DNA of 64,000 nt from Perkinsus marinus ATCC 50983 (lineage: Eukaryota; Perkinsozoa; Perkinsida; Perkinsidae): NCBI RefSeq assembly GCF_000006405.1, contig NW_003205333.1, positions 410,593-474,592 on the forward strand, in the 5' to 3' direction. Below the pieces are notes generated by a model, which saw only the letters and a list, made by a program, of their open reading frames with translations, was not told where the DNA came from and did not search any database. Below, one piece after another: positions 1 through 10,543 of the stretch; within the stretch, counting starts at the first letter, position 1, and the number at the start of each line of letters is the position of its first letter. A program made the translations under genes and the position numbers.

Positions 1-56
1 CATGCGCAGATGATAAAGGCTCATAGTGGACGCACATTGGAGGTCTTTGGATCTAC

Positions 57-127
57 GATGATGATGATGGTGATGGCGATGATGATGATGTCGATGTCGA
101 TGATGACGGTGACGATAACGTGATGAG
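57..127. repeat. GAT-rich microsatellite
   Basis: Imperfect (GAT)n run with GGT, GGC and GTC interruptions at the left edge of the window. No gene reads through it convincingly. Confidence 0.8.
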
Positions 128-998
128 TTGCGCGATACACCTGAGGATTCCTCGTCCTCGTATCGGATGCTCATTCATGTTGCCACAGAGTGGATAGTTT
201 TAGACGCACAGGAATGGTAGATAACAGCAGTGATAAGACGGGTGGCCTGTCCACTATTATCATTTAGCACTCCTCACCAAAAAAGGTTGTCCCTACACTC
301 GAGCCGTGGTTAGGATGATGAGATGAAGGGGAACCCGAGAGGTGATTTAACAACAACATGAACTAACCAATCTAGATCTATCATGACGACCATGGACACC
401 CATTTTGAGTCCCACATCACTTCTAACGATCATGTCGATATATGTTACAATCTGGACAAACACGAGCAGTAATAGTAGAGAAACACGTTTTTATTATTAT
501 TCTTATCAAAGGGGAAATGCGTAAGAGCATCGTGAATACACTGGCATGCGGTCGTGATCCTCAAAAATGTTGAACGCTGCAACACAACGTAGCTGATTAA
601 CACACTATGAGCTGATTAAACTGCTACAGTGGAGTTGTGGTAGACTGTATTGTCACTGCTGACCGCAAATAACTACTACGCCTTTCAGAAATCTTTTTCG
701 CGATTGAAGCCATCAATTTTGCGGGTAAAAAAATCATATTCAAGACTAGGGACATCAACTTAGTGGTGGTGGTCGGATGGGGAACTTGATTTCGCGGATG
801 AGGTCAGTTGCTATATGACCCGTCTTATACCATCCTTAGCCAATGTTAACGATACGACTTTTCGCAGAGAGCAGGTTCTACCAGCTCTGAGGTACGAACT
901 ACATACTCACTTGTCCCATTACAATTTTCGACATGCTCATGTTCGTTTGAGATTTAGTTCTCCTTTGGCACGAAATTGTCTATTAAATTACTCGATTC

Positions 999-1098
999 NN
1001 NNNNNNNNNNNNNNNNNNNNNNNNNNNNNNNNNNNNNNNNNNNNNNNNNNNNNNNNNNNNNNNNNNNNNNNNNNNNNNNNNNNNNNNNNNNNNNNNNN
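999..1098. other. Assembly gap (100 N)
   Basis: Exactly 100 N bases, a conventional filler for a gap of unknown size. Open frames crossing it are artefacts, and the two sides may not be truly adjacent. Confidence 0.99.
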
Positions 1099-1689
1099 TA
1101 GATACAGCTGGCTGGCCAAGACAGACGGGGCAGATTGCGACGCAATCTGCACCTGCCCACAGCCGAACTGGCATGGTCCACAGGTCACAGACTGTTCAGA
1201 ACATCCTATAACACGACAGCAGTCCACTGCGAGCTGCCAGACAACTCAAATCGCAAGGCGATGGTCTGTGTGGACGGACGCACAGACAGTGTCTCACCAT
1301 ATTCCAGTCAACGATCATCTATGACGGCTGGGAATTTCTAACAACGAATACAATCCGAATATCTCGGAGGACCTACCTTGTTGAAGACAAACTATAACTC
1401 TACATCGAGGGATTGGGCTGCGATGGTCGAGAAAAATCAACCAAAGCCCGGCGATCCCCAGACAAGCAACACCATACTCCAATAATCCGCAACCCTTGAA
1501 TATGTGCATTAGCTTGAAGCTAGTAGCTTCGGATGTGCGCAAGATGCTTCAATGGCTCTTCACAGGCACATACGATGACCCTATTCTTGCTGTGGAGGAG
1601 CGGGGAATTCCTCTACTACTGGAATTACACTCTCGTCGATCAGCGGTAGTCGATCACTGCCAAGATGCAGTTGTTGGGCAGGGGCGGTA

Positions 1690-2170
1690 TGCGGATACTG
1701 ATTCGAGAATCACAGGCACTGATTCAACTCACTATCTGATTTCCGATTTTGATTCAACTCACACCATGATTCACAAGTGTTGATTCAGATTCCGTATTCA
1801 TGAGTAAGATTCATGATTCGTGAGTATGATTACTGATTCCAGATTCAGATTCAGGATTCGCGAGTACGATTCCTGATTCCTGATTTCGCTCAAGCGTTGA
1901 TTTCGATTCTTGATTCAGAATCATGATTCCTGATTCAGAATCATGATTCCTGATTCAGAATCATGATTCCTGATTCAGAATCATACTCAGCCATTGATTC
2001 TGATTGTGAACCAATGAGTCAGAGTATTTACTCAACCCAGTGAGTAAGAATCATGATTCTAGATTTTTTCAACGTGATTGTGATTCAAAACTCATACTCG
2101 TGAGTATTTTACTCAACTCGAGAACGCCAAAGATTCAGAATCTGATTTTTACTCAGCGTGTGATTCCGAA
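1690..2170. repeat. GATTC/GAATC-rich repeat with 20-bp tandem core
   Basis: Dense GATTC, GAATC and GAGTA words. At about 1907-1984 a 20-bp unit (CCTGATTCAGAATCATGATT) repeats four times almost perfectly. The unit contains the partial palindrome TGATTCAGAATCA, so the array can fold on itself. The same vocabulary recurs at about 6895-7150, indicating a dispersed repeat family. Confidence 0.75.
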
Positions 2171-2223
2171 TCATACTCACGCCGTGAGTATCTCCATTTT
2201 TCCACGTTATTTTGCCTTGATTC

Positions 2224-2249
2224 GTACCGGGGGTCCGGACCCCCGGTAC
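2224..2249. repeat. Perfect 26-bp palindrome
   Basis: A perfect self-complementary sequence with TCCGGA at its centre, flanked by G5/C5 and GTACC arms. It lies just after the GATTC-rich repeats in otherwise AT-leaning DNA. Confidence 0.85.
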
Positions 2250-2346
2250 CAAACCCTGATTCTGATTCTCGACCTTGATTCACGACTTCAGCGCGCGCCA
2301 CGGTAAACCTCCTCTGCTGCTTGCGATGGCTTAGGTGCTTAGAATG

Positions 2347-2417
2347 ACCGTGCCGGGGGATAGAACCTCGGCTTTGATCAAGTGAAAGTGTATCCTTGAC
2401 CAGTTGAGCTGTGAGAT
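2347..2417 (-). repeat. tRNA-like unit 1 (tRNA-derived repeat or pseudogene)
   Basis: Read on the minus strand, this 71-nt stretch has an A-box-like CAGCTCAACTGG and a B-box-like GGTTCTATCC at the usual spacing, plus a plausible T-stem. The acceptor and D stems have several mismatches, so it is probably not a functional tRNA. It aligns without gaps to the second unit about 144 bp away, and both are followed by a TAGCGCACGTAGT(G/A)CAT motif, so the pair looks like a tandem duplication of a tRNA-derived unit. Confidence 0.4.
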
Positions 2418-2490
2418 TATACAATATAAGACAGTGCAAGGAGGTATAGCTATACTATAGCGCACGTAGTGCATACAGGGTATCAGTATA

Positions 2491-2561
2491 ACCCTGCCCG
2501 GGAATAGAACTCCTGTTTCGAGCACGTGGAAGCACACCCTTAACCAGTTCAGCTATGGGAT
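2491..2561 (-). repeat. tRNA-like unit 2 (tRNA-derived repeat or pseudogene)
   Basis: Second 71-nt copy, gap-free relative to unit 1 but diverged at many positions. It keeps the A-box-like TAGCTGAACTGG and B-box-like GAGTTCTATTCC. D- and acceptor-stem pairing is poor. A decayed tRNA or SINE-like element is the best reading; isotype cannot be assigned. Confidence 0.4.
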
Positions 2562-4146
2562 CACACGATACATAACGGTGGATGGAGGTTTAGCGCACGT
2601 AGTACATGCAACCACACGGTGTGAATTACGCATTCCTTAATTCAATCAATTATTCATAAAAACAATAAATGCCCTTCATCGATCCTCTTGAGGGATTGTC
2701 GGATTCCGAGTGAACATATTGAAAAGTTTGAAGTACGGATGTGTACACGTGCGACAAAAGATCTTCTTTCACAATTTTGTCATTGTTATAGCGGAACGGG
2801 AAATGCTCATGAATTTGGGGCGAATTTACCAGGTTCTACCCTCGCAAAGTGACATTTTGCGCGGAGCCGCGAGGCAAGCGCAAAGGAATACCAAGCAGGG
2901 TTCTCCCTAATTATTTCTTTTTATTTCTTTCTAGGTATTTCTTTTCGAAAAGAATACGAAGAAATATTAGTTCGATTGTTTCTAGAAAGAATTGAAAAGA
3001 ATTAAAAAGAATTCAGTTCTTCGGGTTTTTTGAGCTTTAGTCTTACAAAATGGTCGGGTCTATTGACTATGACATGATATAAAAGCTAACCAATGCCGTC
3101 GGTAGGTTAGTTGACTCAACCTACTTGAGTCTGCTACTGGAGCCTTCAGTCTGAAGGTTTCGCGGCCAAACTTTGGCCAGACGAGAGGCGGTCTCTCAGA
3201 GGCCAGTGGCCGGAGGTGTGGCCGAGTATGACACGTATGAATAATCAAGTTCGGTCGAATTTCCGCATTTTTTACACTGACCCTGATATACTCCGTCTGA
3301 ATAGGTCCGGAGGGCCCATTGTATTCAGACTCTGAATTTGGGAAGAATCAATTGGGAACAGAATCTTGATCATAGCTGTTGGAAACTCCAACCACAAAAT
3401 TCTTGTCCATCGCTTAGAGTCCGCCAGAATAATGCTGACACCTTAACTCAATGGCCCACTCTAATGGAAAGCACTGAGCAGCCTAGCAAGCTAAGGGTTT
3501 AACTTAAACCGTTTGAGTAACAAGGTAGGACTTCCTCCTCAGAAACTTGATATTCAATCAAAGAATAGGTTAATTTGATGAGAACTGCCAGCGAATCAGA
3601 GCGCGACGAATGAAGGTTGCTAATAGCAACTTGCTATGGTAGGCCTGACAAAAGAGGTGAAGTAAAGGCAAATGAAGCTTGAAGTATTCGGGACCTACTT
3701 GCAACGGTCAGGCTGTTTGAATAATGCTGCAGGCTCACACGTAGTTGCCGGAATCGATGACAAGCTGTGCATTAGAGCAGCGAATGATGATGTATCTCTG
3801 TACATAAACCAAGACTGGCTTGGCCTCATTGTGCACATAATTTTGTCATCTAAGTCCGCATAGGCCCCTAAAACCCTTGACTCACTCAAGAGAATAATGT
3901 CAAGAGTTAATGCCCAATGAGAATCTCTTACCTTGATGGAAGAGATATTTCGTTGCGTCCTTGCCACTCTCCATATCAATGATCTTCATGAGTGGACGAC
4001 TCTTGCTTTGCTGCGAAAGAACGCCAAGGCTTTCTCTTTTCCATGCCGAGTCATCTCTGAATTCCCGTGGATCGAATCTTGCGATCCAAAGAAGGTGACA
4101 TGATGCATCGCACAACCTGAGCTGTCAGTTCGAAGATAATGTCCAA

Positions 4147-5965
4147 TTGCAACGCCTTTCCACACTCCAGTACTCTATAGCTCATAGAATCTGGGTGTAT
4201 ACTTGTGTTGTATCAGAATCGCCATGGACTAGATATTCGAGAGTCTCGAATCGAGACACCGAAACTCAGCAATTATTGACATTGACCCCAAATTTCTTCC
4301 ACACTCTACTACTCTATAGCTCGAAGAATATGGGTATATACTTGTATTGTATCAGAATCGCCATGGACTAGATATTCGACACACCGAAATCCAGCAATTA
4401 TTGACATTGACCCCGAATTCGTTCCACACTCTACTACTCTATAGCTCAGAGAATTTAGGTGTATACGTGTATTGTATCAGAGTCGCCATGGACAAGATAT
4501 TCGAGACACCGAAGTTCAACAACTATCGACATTGACCTTAATGTCCTTCCACACTCCACATTCCACTACTCTATAGCTCATAGAATCTAGGTGTATACTT
4601 GTATGGTATCAGAATCGCCATGGACAAGATATTCGAGACGCCGAACTTCAGCATTTATTGACATTGACCTTAAATTCATCCCATGCTCTACTACTCTATA
4701 GTTCTTAAAACCTAGGTGTATACTTGTATTGTATCAGAATAGCCATGTAGAAGGTATTGGAGATACCGAAAATCAGCAATTATTGACATTGACCTTAAGT
4801 TTATCCCACGCTCCACTGCTCTATAGTTCATAGAATCTAGGTGTATACGTGTATTGTATAAGAGTCGCCATGGACAAGATATTCGAGACACCGAAGTTCA
4901 GCTATTATTGAAACTGACCCCACAGTCCTTCCACACTCCACTACTCTATAATTCATAGAATCTAGGTGTATACTTGTATTGTATCAGAATGGCCATGGAC
5001 ATGAAATTCGAGACACCAAAATTCGGTAATTATTGGCATTGACCCCAAGTTCCTTCCACACTCCAATACTCTATAGCTCATAGAATCTGGGTGTATAATT
5101 GTATTGTATCAGAATCGCCATAGACTAGATATTCGAGAGTCTCGAATCGAGACACCGAAACTCAGCAATTATTGACATTGACCCCAAATTTCTTCCACAT
5201 TCTACTACTCTATAGCTCATAGAATCTGGGTGTATACTTTTATTGTATCAGAATTGCCATGGACTAGATATTCGAGACACCGAAACTCAGCAATTATTGA
5301 CATTGACCCCAGATTCCTTCCACACTCTACTACTCTATAGTTCATAGAATTTAGGTGTATACGTGTATTGTATCAGAGTCGCCATGGACAAGATATTCGA
5401 GACACCGAAGTTCAACGACTATTGACATTGACCTCAGTGTCCTTCCACACTCCACTACCCTATAGCTCATAGAATCTAGGTGTATACTTGTATGGTATCA
5501 GAATCGCCATGGACGAGATATTCGAGACGCCGAACTTCAGCATTCATTGACATTGACTTTAAATTAATCCCACGCTCTACTACTCCATAGTTCATAAAAT
5601 CTAGGTATATACTTGTATTGTATCAGAATAGCCATGGAGAAGGTATTGGAGACACCAAAAATCAGCAATTTTTGACATTGACGTATACTTGTATTGTATC
5701 AGTATCGCCATGGACAAGATATTCGAGACACCAAAATTCGGTAATTATTGACATTGACCCCGAATTTCTTCCACACTCTACTACTCTATAGCTCACAGAG
5801 TCTGGGTGTATACTTGTATTGTATCACAATTGCCATGGACTAGATATTCGAGACACCGAAGTTCAAAAACTATTGACATTGACCTTAAATTCATCCCACG
5901 ATCTACTACTCTATGGTTCATATAATCTAGGTGTATACTTGCATTGTATCAGAATCGCCCAGTTC
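4147..5965. repeat. Satellite array, ~126-bp monomers
   Basis: About 14 head-to-tail copies of a roughly 126-bp unit marked by ATTGACATTGACC, CCACACTC(T/C)ACTACTCTATAG, GTGTATACTTGTATTGTATCAG and GCCATGGAC(T/A)AGATATTCGAGACACCG. Monomer variants recur about 890-900 bp apart: the GAGAGTCTCGAATCGAG variant at about 4230 and 5132, the GACGCCGAACTTCAGCAT variant at about 4639 and 5529, and the GAAGGTATTGGAGA variant at about 4752 and 5638. The array is therefore two copies of a seven-monomer higher-order unit, the second partly deleted near 5690. Open frames inside it are by-products. Confidence 0.9.
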
Positions 5966-7940
5966 TCATTAAATGATGCCCGATTGTTCTCTGTTGAAGC
6001 CTAGTTGCTCATGACCCTCTAGTATCACCTCCTCCGTTACCTTTACCGCGGGGACTTAACAATAACGTCCTCGTAAGTCGCATTTTCTTGTAATATCTCG
6101 ACTGTCAATCATCACCGATATGCGGTGCCTTGTATTTCCATGCTCATACCTTCAAATCATCTTTCGTAAATTCTCAGACTAGAAATTGTAGCATATAATT
6201 CAATTGTTTTCATTTCTTTCTCGTTTCTTTTTAAAAATTTTTGAAAGAAATAATGAAAAAGAAATAAATGAATTCTTTTTGAAAAAGAAAGAACTCTTGG
6301 TATTACCAAGACGACTTAAGTGCTCAAGATGATGGCGTATCTTCGCAACGTATCTTGGTGTTGAAACGGCTGGACGTTTCACTCACGTTGAAGATGTTGA
6401 GATTGATTGTACACCTCTGTTCTATCTGAGAGTTAGAGTTCTAGATTGATACTAGACAACCGTAGCTTACTGTGGCTACGTGTTCTCTCTTTGACTGTGA
6501 ACGTGCGTCGTTTACGACTGGGAGCAGTTGCTCTTACGTTGTAATCTCGCTTGACTAGCACTTGGTCTATATGTAGTGGTCTCACTAGTGCGATTGAGTA
6601 GCAAATCCATTAGATCTAATTGTGATGTTGGGTTCCTACGTTAGTGAGAACTCTACGTGGTGAGGATTCCGGCTGAGCCAACCCGCGGTTTAGCAGGGGT
6701 ACCTTCGGATCGAGTAGAAGTCCCTACGTCTGGTCTCACGCTTTGACAGCTTTGATCCAGCTCTCTACTACTCCTCTACTCTACTCCGTCATCTCCTGGC
6801 ACCCCTGGCGACCGCGCAATTTTCCTCCTTTCTTGAAAATGTCACTTTCGGATGTGGGGCGTAGCGACTATATTCTTCGTCTTGTCAAAAATGTCTGATC
6901 CAATCTCTGATTCCCTGATTCTCGAAAATACTCAGATTTAATGGAATCACCCGAAAAATCAGCCTCATGAGCAAGGCATATTGAGTAAGAGTATTAATCA
7001 GCCAAAAAATCAACTTTAGATTCGCGAATCAGCTCGGAGATTCACATATCATCGCGATGATCCTGATTTCTCGCTCCAGAGTAAAAAATCAGCGAATCAG
7101 GGGTTAATACTCACCATCTGATTTTTTCATCTGAGTAAATACTCTGACTCACCTGTTGCATCAGGATCCGCATACGGCCCCAGACCGTTTCGCACGCCGT
7201 GTGGGACAATTTTCTAGGGCGCAGCGAAGAAAAAAATACATTTTACATCACTTCGACATGCAAGTGCCCGAAGCAATGTGGGTGTGAACTTGATCGATTG
7301 TAGGTTAAACTTTTCAACACGCCTCAAAGGCAACGCAAGTTGCGTTGCGTCACGCAACGATGTCGAAAGCAATATCTGACGGTTTTTCCAACATGTATAT
7401 GTCCTTGTTGATGTATTGAACCATACCAGGGAGAAACTCCGGGACAGTCAATTGATGAACCACATATAGGCGTCCTATAAATGTTACGTCCAGGTTCCTG
7501 ATAATGTCTAGTTCGACAACTTGGGCTCGCTACTTGAGATGTGGAAACATGACGTCGTCACGCCCTCCCTAAGATGCAGATACTACCACCATTGGTCACA
7601 TCGTAAAACATACCCCTGGTCCTGCAGCTTCTCCCTTACTCGATAATTACCTAGGAAGACTAGAGGGAAAGCATTATGCATGATGGTAGGACGGCATCTA
7701 GTACTAATATCACCCTACCTCGCTGTGTTGTCGCCCAGTCTAGTAGTTTATAATTAGTTTATAATTATGCGATTACGTTTCGTTATTCTTATGCGATTTG
7801 GTGAGTTTCCCATTGTTCGCCGTTGTTGCTCCCACAAATATATTGAGAGTGGACCTGTCAGGTTGACATCCTCGAATACGGCGTTATGGATCTGTTGTTA
7901 TCGTAGAGGGCATTGACGCCTGGGCGGTGGGTTATGGTGC

Positions 7941-10163
7941 ATGTTACGAAGGCAGCCGAAAGGGTGGAAATTGAAAGGTATGATCCCAAGACTGATCGTT
8001 GATTGTAGCGGAGCGATGCGGGGTGGCATACTTCCCAACGCTGGATGTACTAAGTCTCTTTCATCACTGCCTATTACGTTGGTGCCTCTGGATTTCCTGA
8101 TTCCAGTTTGTTGTTGTATGCAGTCCTCATCTAGGAGTGTAGATTTTTGCCGTGACGAATCGCCGGTGATCCGGCCTGTACTAAGGAGAGTTGAAGAGCC
8201 TGCAGAGGACGTAGGAGTCCTCTGGTCTCGGGCCGGGAGGACCTCTTCTCAAGACCTCTTAGCCGTGCCTCTCTATTCTACTGCTAATGGTGACGTACTA
8301 CTGCTCTCAATCGATAAGGAAGGAGACCCCTCAGTGGCCGTGTACAGACCAAAGTGTGGGCTATGTGAAGTACCGTCTTGGCTGTGGAAGCCGCCGAGCC
8401 GTCTGGTGGGATCAGGCAACTCCGTCTCCTGTGTAGGGAAGCTGTGCATGGGGCATGTCGATGGAGCCATGGGTATTGGCTTAGAGGCATGGTGCTCGAC
8501 TGAAGAGGAGGTGGCTATTTTGCAGGGAGGAGTGGTACGTACAAGTCAGGGCGGAAGTATGGACGTCTTCACGATCGCGGGATGTCTGGCATCAAAGGAA
8601 TCGGTATCATTGGAACCCAAGTTGAGCCGTGCTCAAGGTGGGATTTCGCCAAAGTGTGGTATCAAACTTGCCTTGCACGCATGCGCAAAGCCCGGTGGCG
8701 GTTCAATGTATTACTGCAAGGATTCCCGAGTGTACCACTCCTCCTCCCATAGAGTCTGTGGGAGATGCTCTGAAGTTGCAGTCATCACGGTGGAATCCGG
8801 TGGCCTAGTGGTAACTCTCAATGGTGTCGACTTGCTGTCTCCTCTAGTACACGTCATAGAGGGTAGTGTGAGAGAAGTGATTGATGACGTTGCTGTTCGG
8901 GATCATCAGGTTGTCGTTGCGGTCAATGGTGTGGTCACGATCGTCGATTTCGATACCTTTATAGCATTCCATGAGGCTCCCTTCGTACGCCACATCTCCC
9001 TTATCAACCCCATAGCTAGCCTTGCATGGTTCCCTGGTTATTGGAGTGCCATTCTATCGACCTCTCGTCAAGGGCACATAGCAGTAATCGACGCTATCTC
9101 CTGTGAGCTATACACTTTGGGCTTGGACTTTCAACGGGGGGCTCGAATATATCCCTATCGAATGGGCATTTGTATTGAAAAAGGCAGCCAAGTAGAGGTT
9201 TGGGAAGTCCCGATATCGCTGTGTGATGTGTTCACTACCCTCAAAACTGGAACGCTGGAAGGGGATATATTGCCTCGCAGTATCATCAGAGCCTTCCGCT
9301 CGTCCCCAAGTCGAGTCTATGCGGCGGCTCGGGATAATGGCTTAGCATTGTCTTATTTGCAGAGGCTTTGGAGAGTACCTGTCGTGAAGGATAGGGAGGT
9401 GTTGTGTGCCCTAACTCAGCCGTCCAGGATTGGGAGCATATCGGAAGTCCATAAAGCGGTCTCGGAAGGCGAGTTCCAGGCTTTTGCTAGGAGGATGCTC
9501 GTCTGTCTCCTCGGCAATCTTCCGGCTCTCAATGACTCTGCATGTGACTTCACAGAGGCCTGTCCACGACGGATTAGGAATGCTTATTTACTACGTCCTA
9601 AGGCAGCGGACGTCGACAAAGTGGGACCTCGATGGGAGGACCTCAAGGGTCTGGATAAGGCGATATTGTCGACCGTTGAGGAATTGCTGGGAAAGTTGAA
9701 TGACGTTAACGAAGAGTTGTGGGAGCCTTTATGGGCTCTACGTATTTACTGCTGTCTGAGGTTCCGTAAAGACCTCTCTTACCTTGGCCGCGTTCTGGGT
9801 GTTCATCCTCGCCTATTATTTGGTGGTATTAGGAAGGAACAATCATTCCTTGTACGCATATTGGAGGATATCCCCCCAGAGAGTAGTGGTTTGGGACGGT
9901 CCTTGGGTCCTTATCTTGAGCACTACCATTGGATCCCCTCCCTACGACAACGAGGGGAAGCAGCCATAGCCCGCCATAGAATACGTCTCCATCCTGCCGG
10001 TGTCTTGATGAGCCGGTGTGAGTTGAGGTCGGCTCGATCCGGGCGTGAGCATTTGTATCGCTCTTCCATCAGGAACCAAGACAAGGCTTTCCAGGCCTTC
10101 AAGGGAGTGGTCTGCCGTACACTACTAGGGAAGGTCGGAGGGAGCATGCGCCATGATTGTTAG
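7941..10163 (+). CDS. Large single-exon protein, beta-propeller-like, unknown
   Basis: An open frame of 740 codons from an ATG to TAG, by far the longest uninterrupted frame in the window. I do not recognise the family. Residues from about 100 to 430 alternate hydrophobic strands with G/D turns (for example VVVAVNGVVTIVDFD, then SAILSTSRQGHIAVID), as in WD40-type propellers. The C-terminal third is richer in helices and basic residues. There is no signal peptide or membrane segment. Neighbouring genes carry introns every 100-200 bp, so absence of introns over 2.2 kb is odd and could mean a retroposed origin. The start is the first ATG of the frame; upstream exons cannot be excluded. Confidence 0.7.
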   Translation: MLRRQPKGWKLKGMIPRLIVDCSGAMRGGILPNAGCTKSLSSLPITLVPLDFLIPVCCCMQSSSRSVDFCRDESPVIRPVLRRVEEPAEDVGVLWSRAGRTSSQDLLAVPLYSTANGDVLLLSIDKEGDPSVAVYRPKCGLCEVPSWLWKPPSRLVGSGNSVSCVGKLCMGHVDGAMGIGLEAWCSTEEEVAILQGGVVRTSQGGSMDVFTIAGCLASKESVSLEPKLSRAQGGISPKCGIKLALHACAKPGGGSMYYCKDSRVYHSSSHRVCGRCSEVAVITVESGGLVVTLNGVDLLSPLVHVIEGSVREVIDDVAVRDHQVVVAVNGVVTIVDFDTFIAFHEAPFVRHISLINPIASLAWFPGYWSAILSTSRQGHIAVIDAISCELYTLGLDFQRGARIYPYRMGICIEKGSQVEVWEVPISLCDVFTTLKTGTLEGDILPRSIIRAFRSSPSRVYAAARDNGLALSYLQRLWRVPVVKDREVLCALTQPSRIGSISEVHKAVSEGEFQAFARRMLVCLLGNLPALNDSACDFTEACPRRIRNAYLLRPKAADVDKVGPRWEDLKGLDKAILSTVEELLGKLNDVNEELWEPLWALRIYCCLRFRKDLSYLGRVLGVHPRLLFGGIRKEQSFLVRILEDIPPESSGLGRSLGPYLEHYHWIPSLRQRGEAAIARHRIRLHPAGVLMSRCELRSARSGREHLYRSSIRNQDKAFQAFKGVVCRTLLGKVGGSMRHDC

Positions 10164-10543
10164 CCTTTCCGGTATGTTCGGCCTTGTATTGTCCTCAGTA
10201 CCCCCATGCCTGCTAGTTCCTACTCATTCCGGGTATAATGTTCCATCCACTGAAACCAGTACAGTCTCAGGAATCAAGGGCAGCCGCATCCCGATGATTC
10301 TGATGGTAATTTCGTGGCGCGGTGATGGCTTGATGGCGATCCCTGAAGCCTGTCGTGCATATGGGCAAGATCTTCATAATTCGCAGCTCAATTAGGGCAG
10401 TAAATGGGTAGATTATAGACTCGTGGTGTCCCTGGGTTATCGGGGCAGGCTCCTCCTCTGGCATATAGGACAGATCTTCGGACGACTCTCATTATTGGAA
10501 CTAGACCAGCGGCGCTCCGATGTCCCGATAGTCACCTGGTTCC

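Larger units (their letters stand above)
1..7940. other. Gene-poor, repeat-rich region
   Basis: No frame here shows the pattern of the real genes further right (open segments joined by GT-AG borders with recognisable domains). The open frames are short, composition-driven, or lie in repeats. The interval holds the microsatellite, N gap, GATTC-rich repeats, palindrome, tRNA-like pair and satellite listed separately, two A/T-rich TTCTTT/AAAGAA inverted-repeat patches (about 2905-3025 and 6215-6300), and a second GATTC/GAGTA-rich patch at about 6895-7150. Positions 7160-7940 look like plain intergenic sequence. A fast-evolving or non-coding RNA gene could have been missed. Confidence 0.6.

Noticed and set aside
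954-1324. Open frames around the N gap on both strands
   Set aside because: They exist only because N codons are read as sense; no conserved sequence on either side.
4147-6004. Open frames in the satellite (for example near 4347 and 5819)
   Set aside because: They repeat with the monomer and have no coding signal.
6640-6800. Possible rRNA or spliced-leader RNA gene
   Set aside because: I saw no convincing 5S, SL or snRNA signature; a covariance search would be needed.
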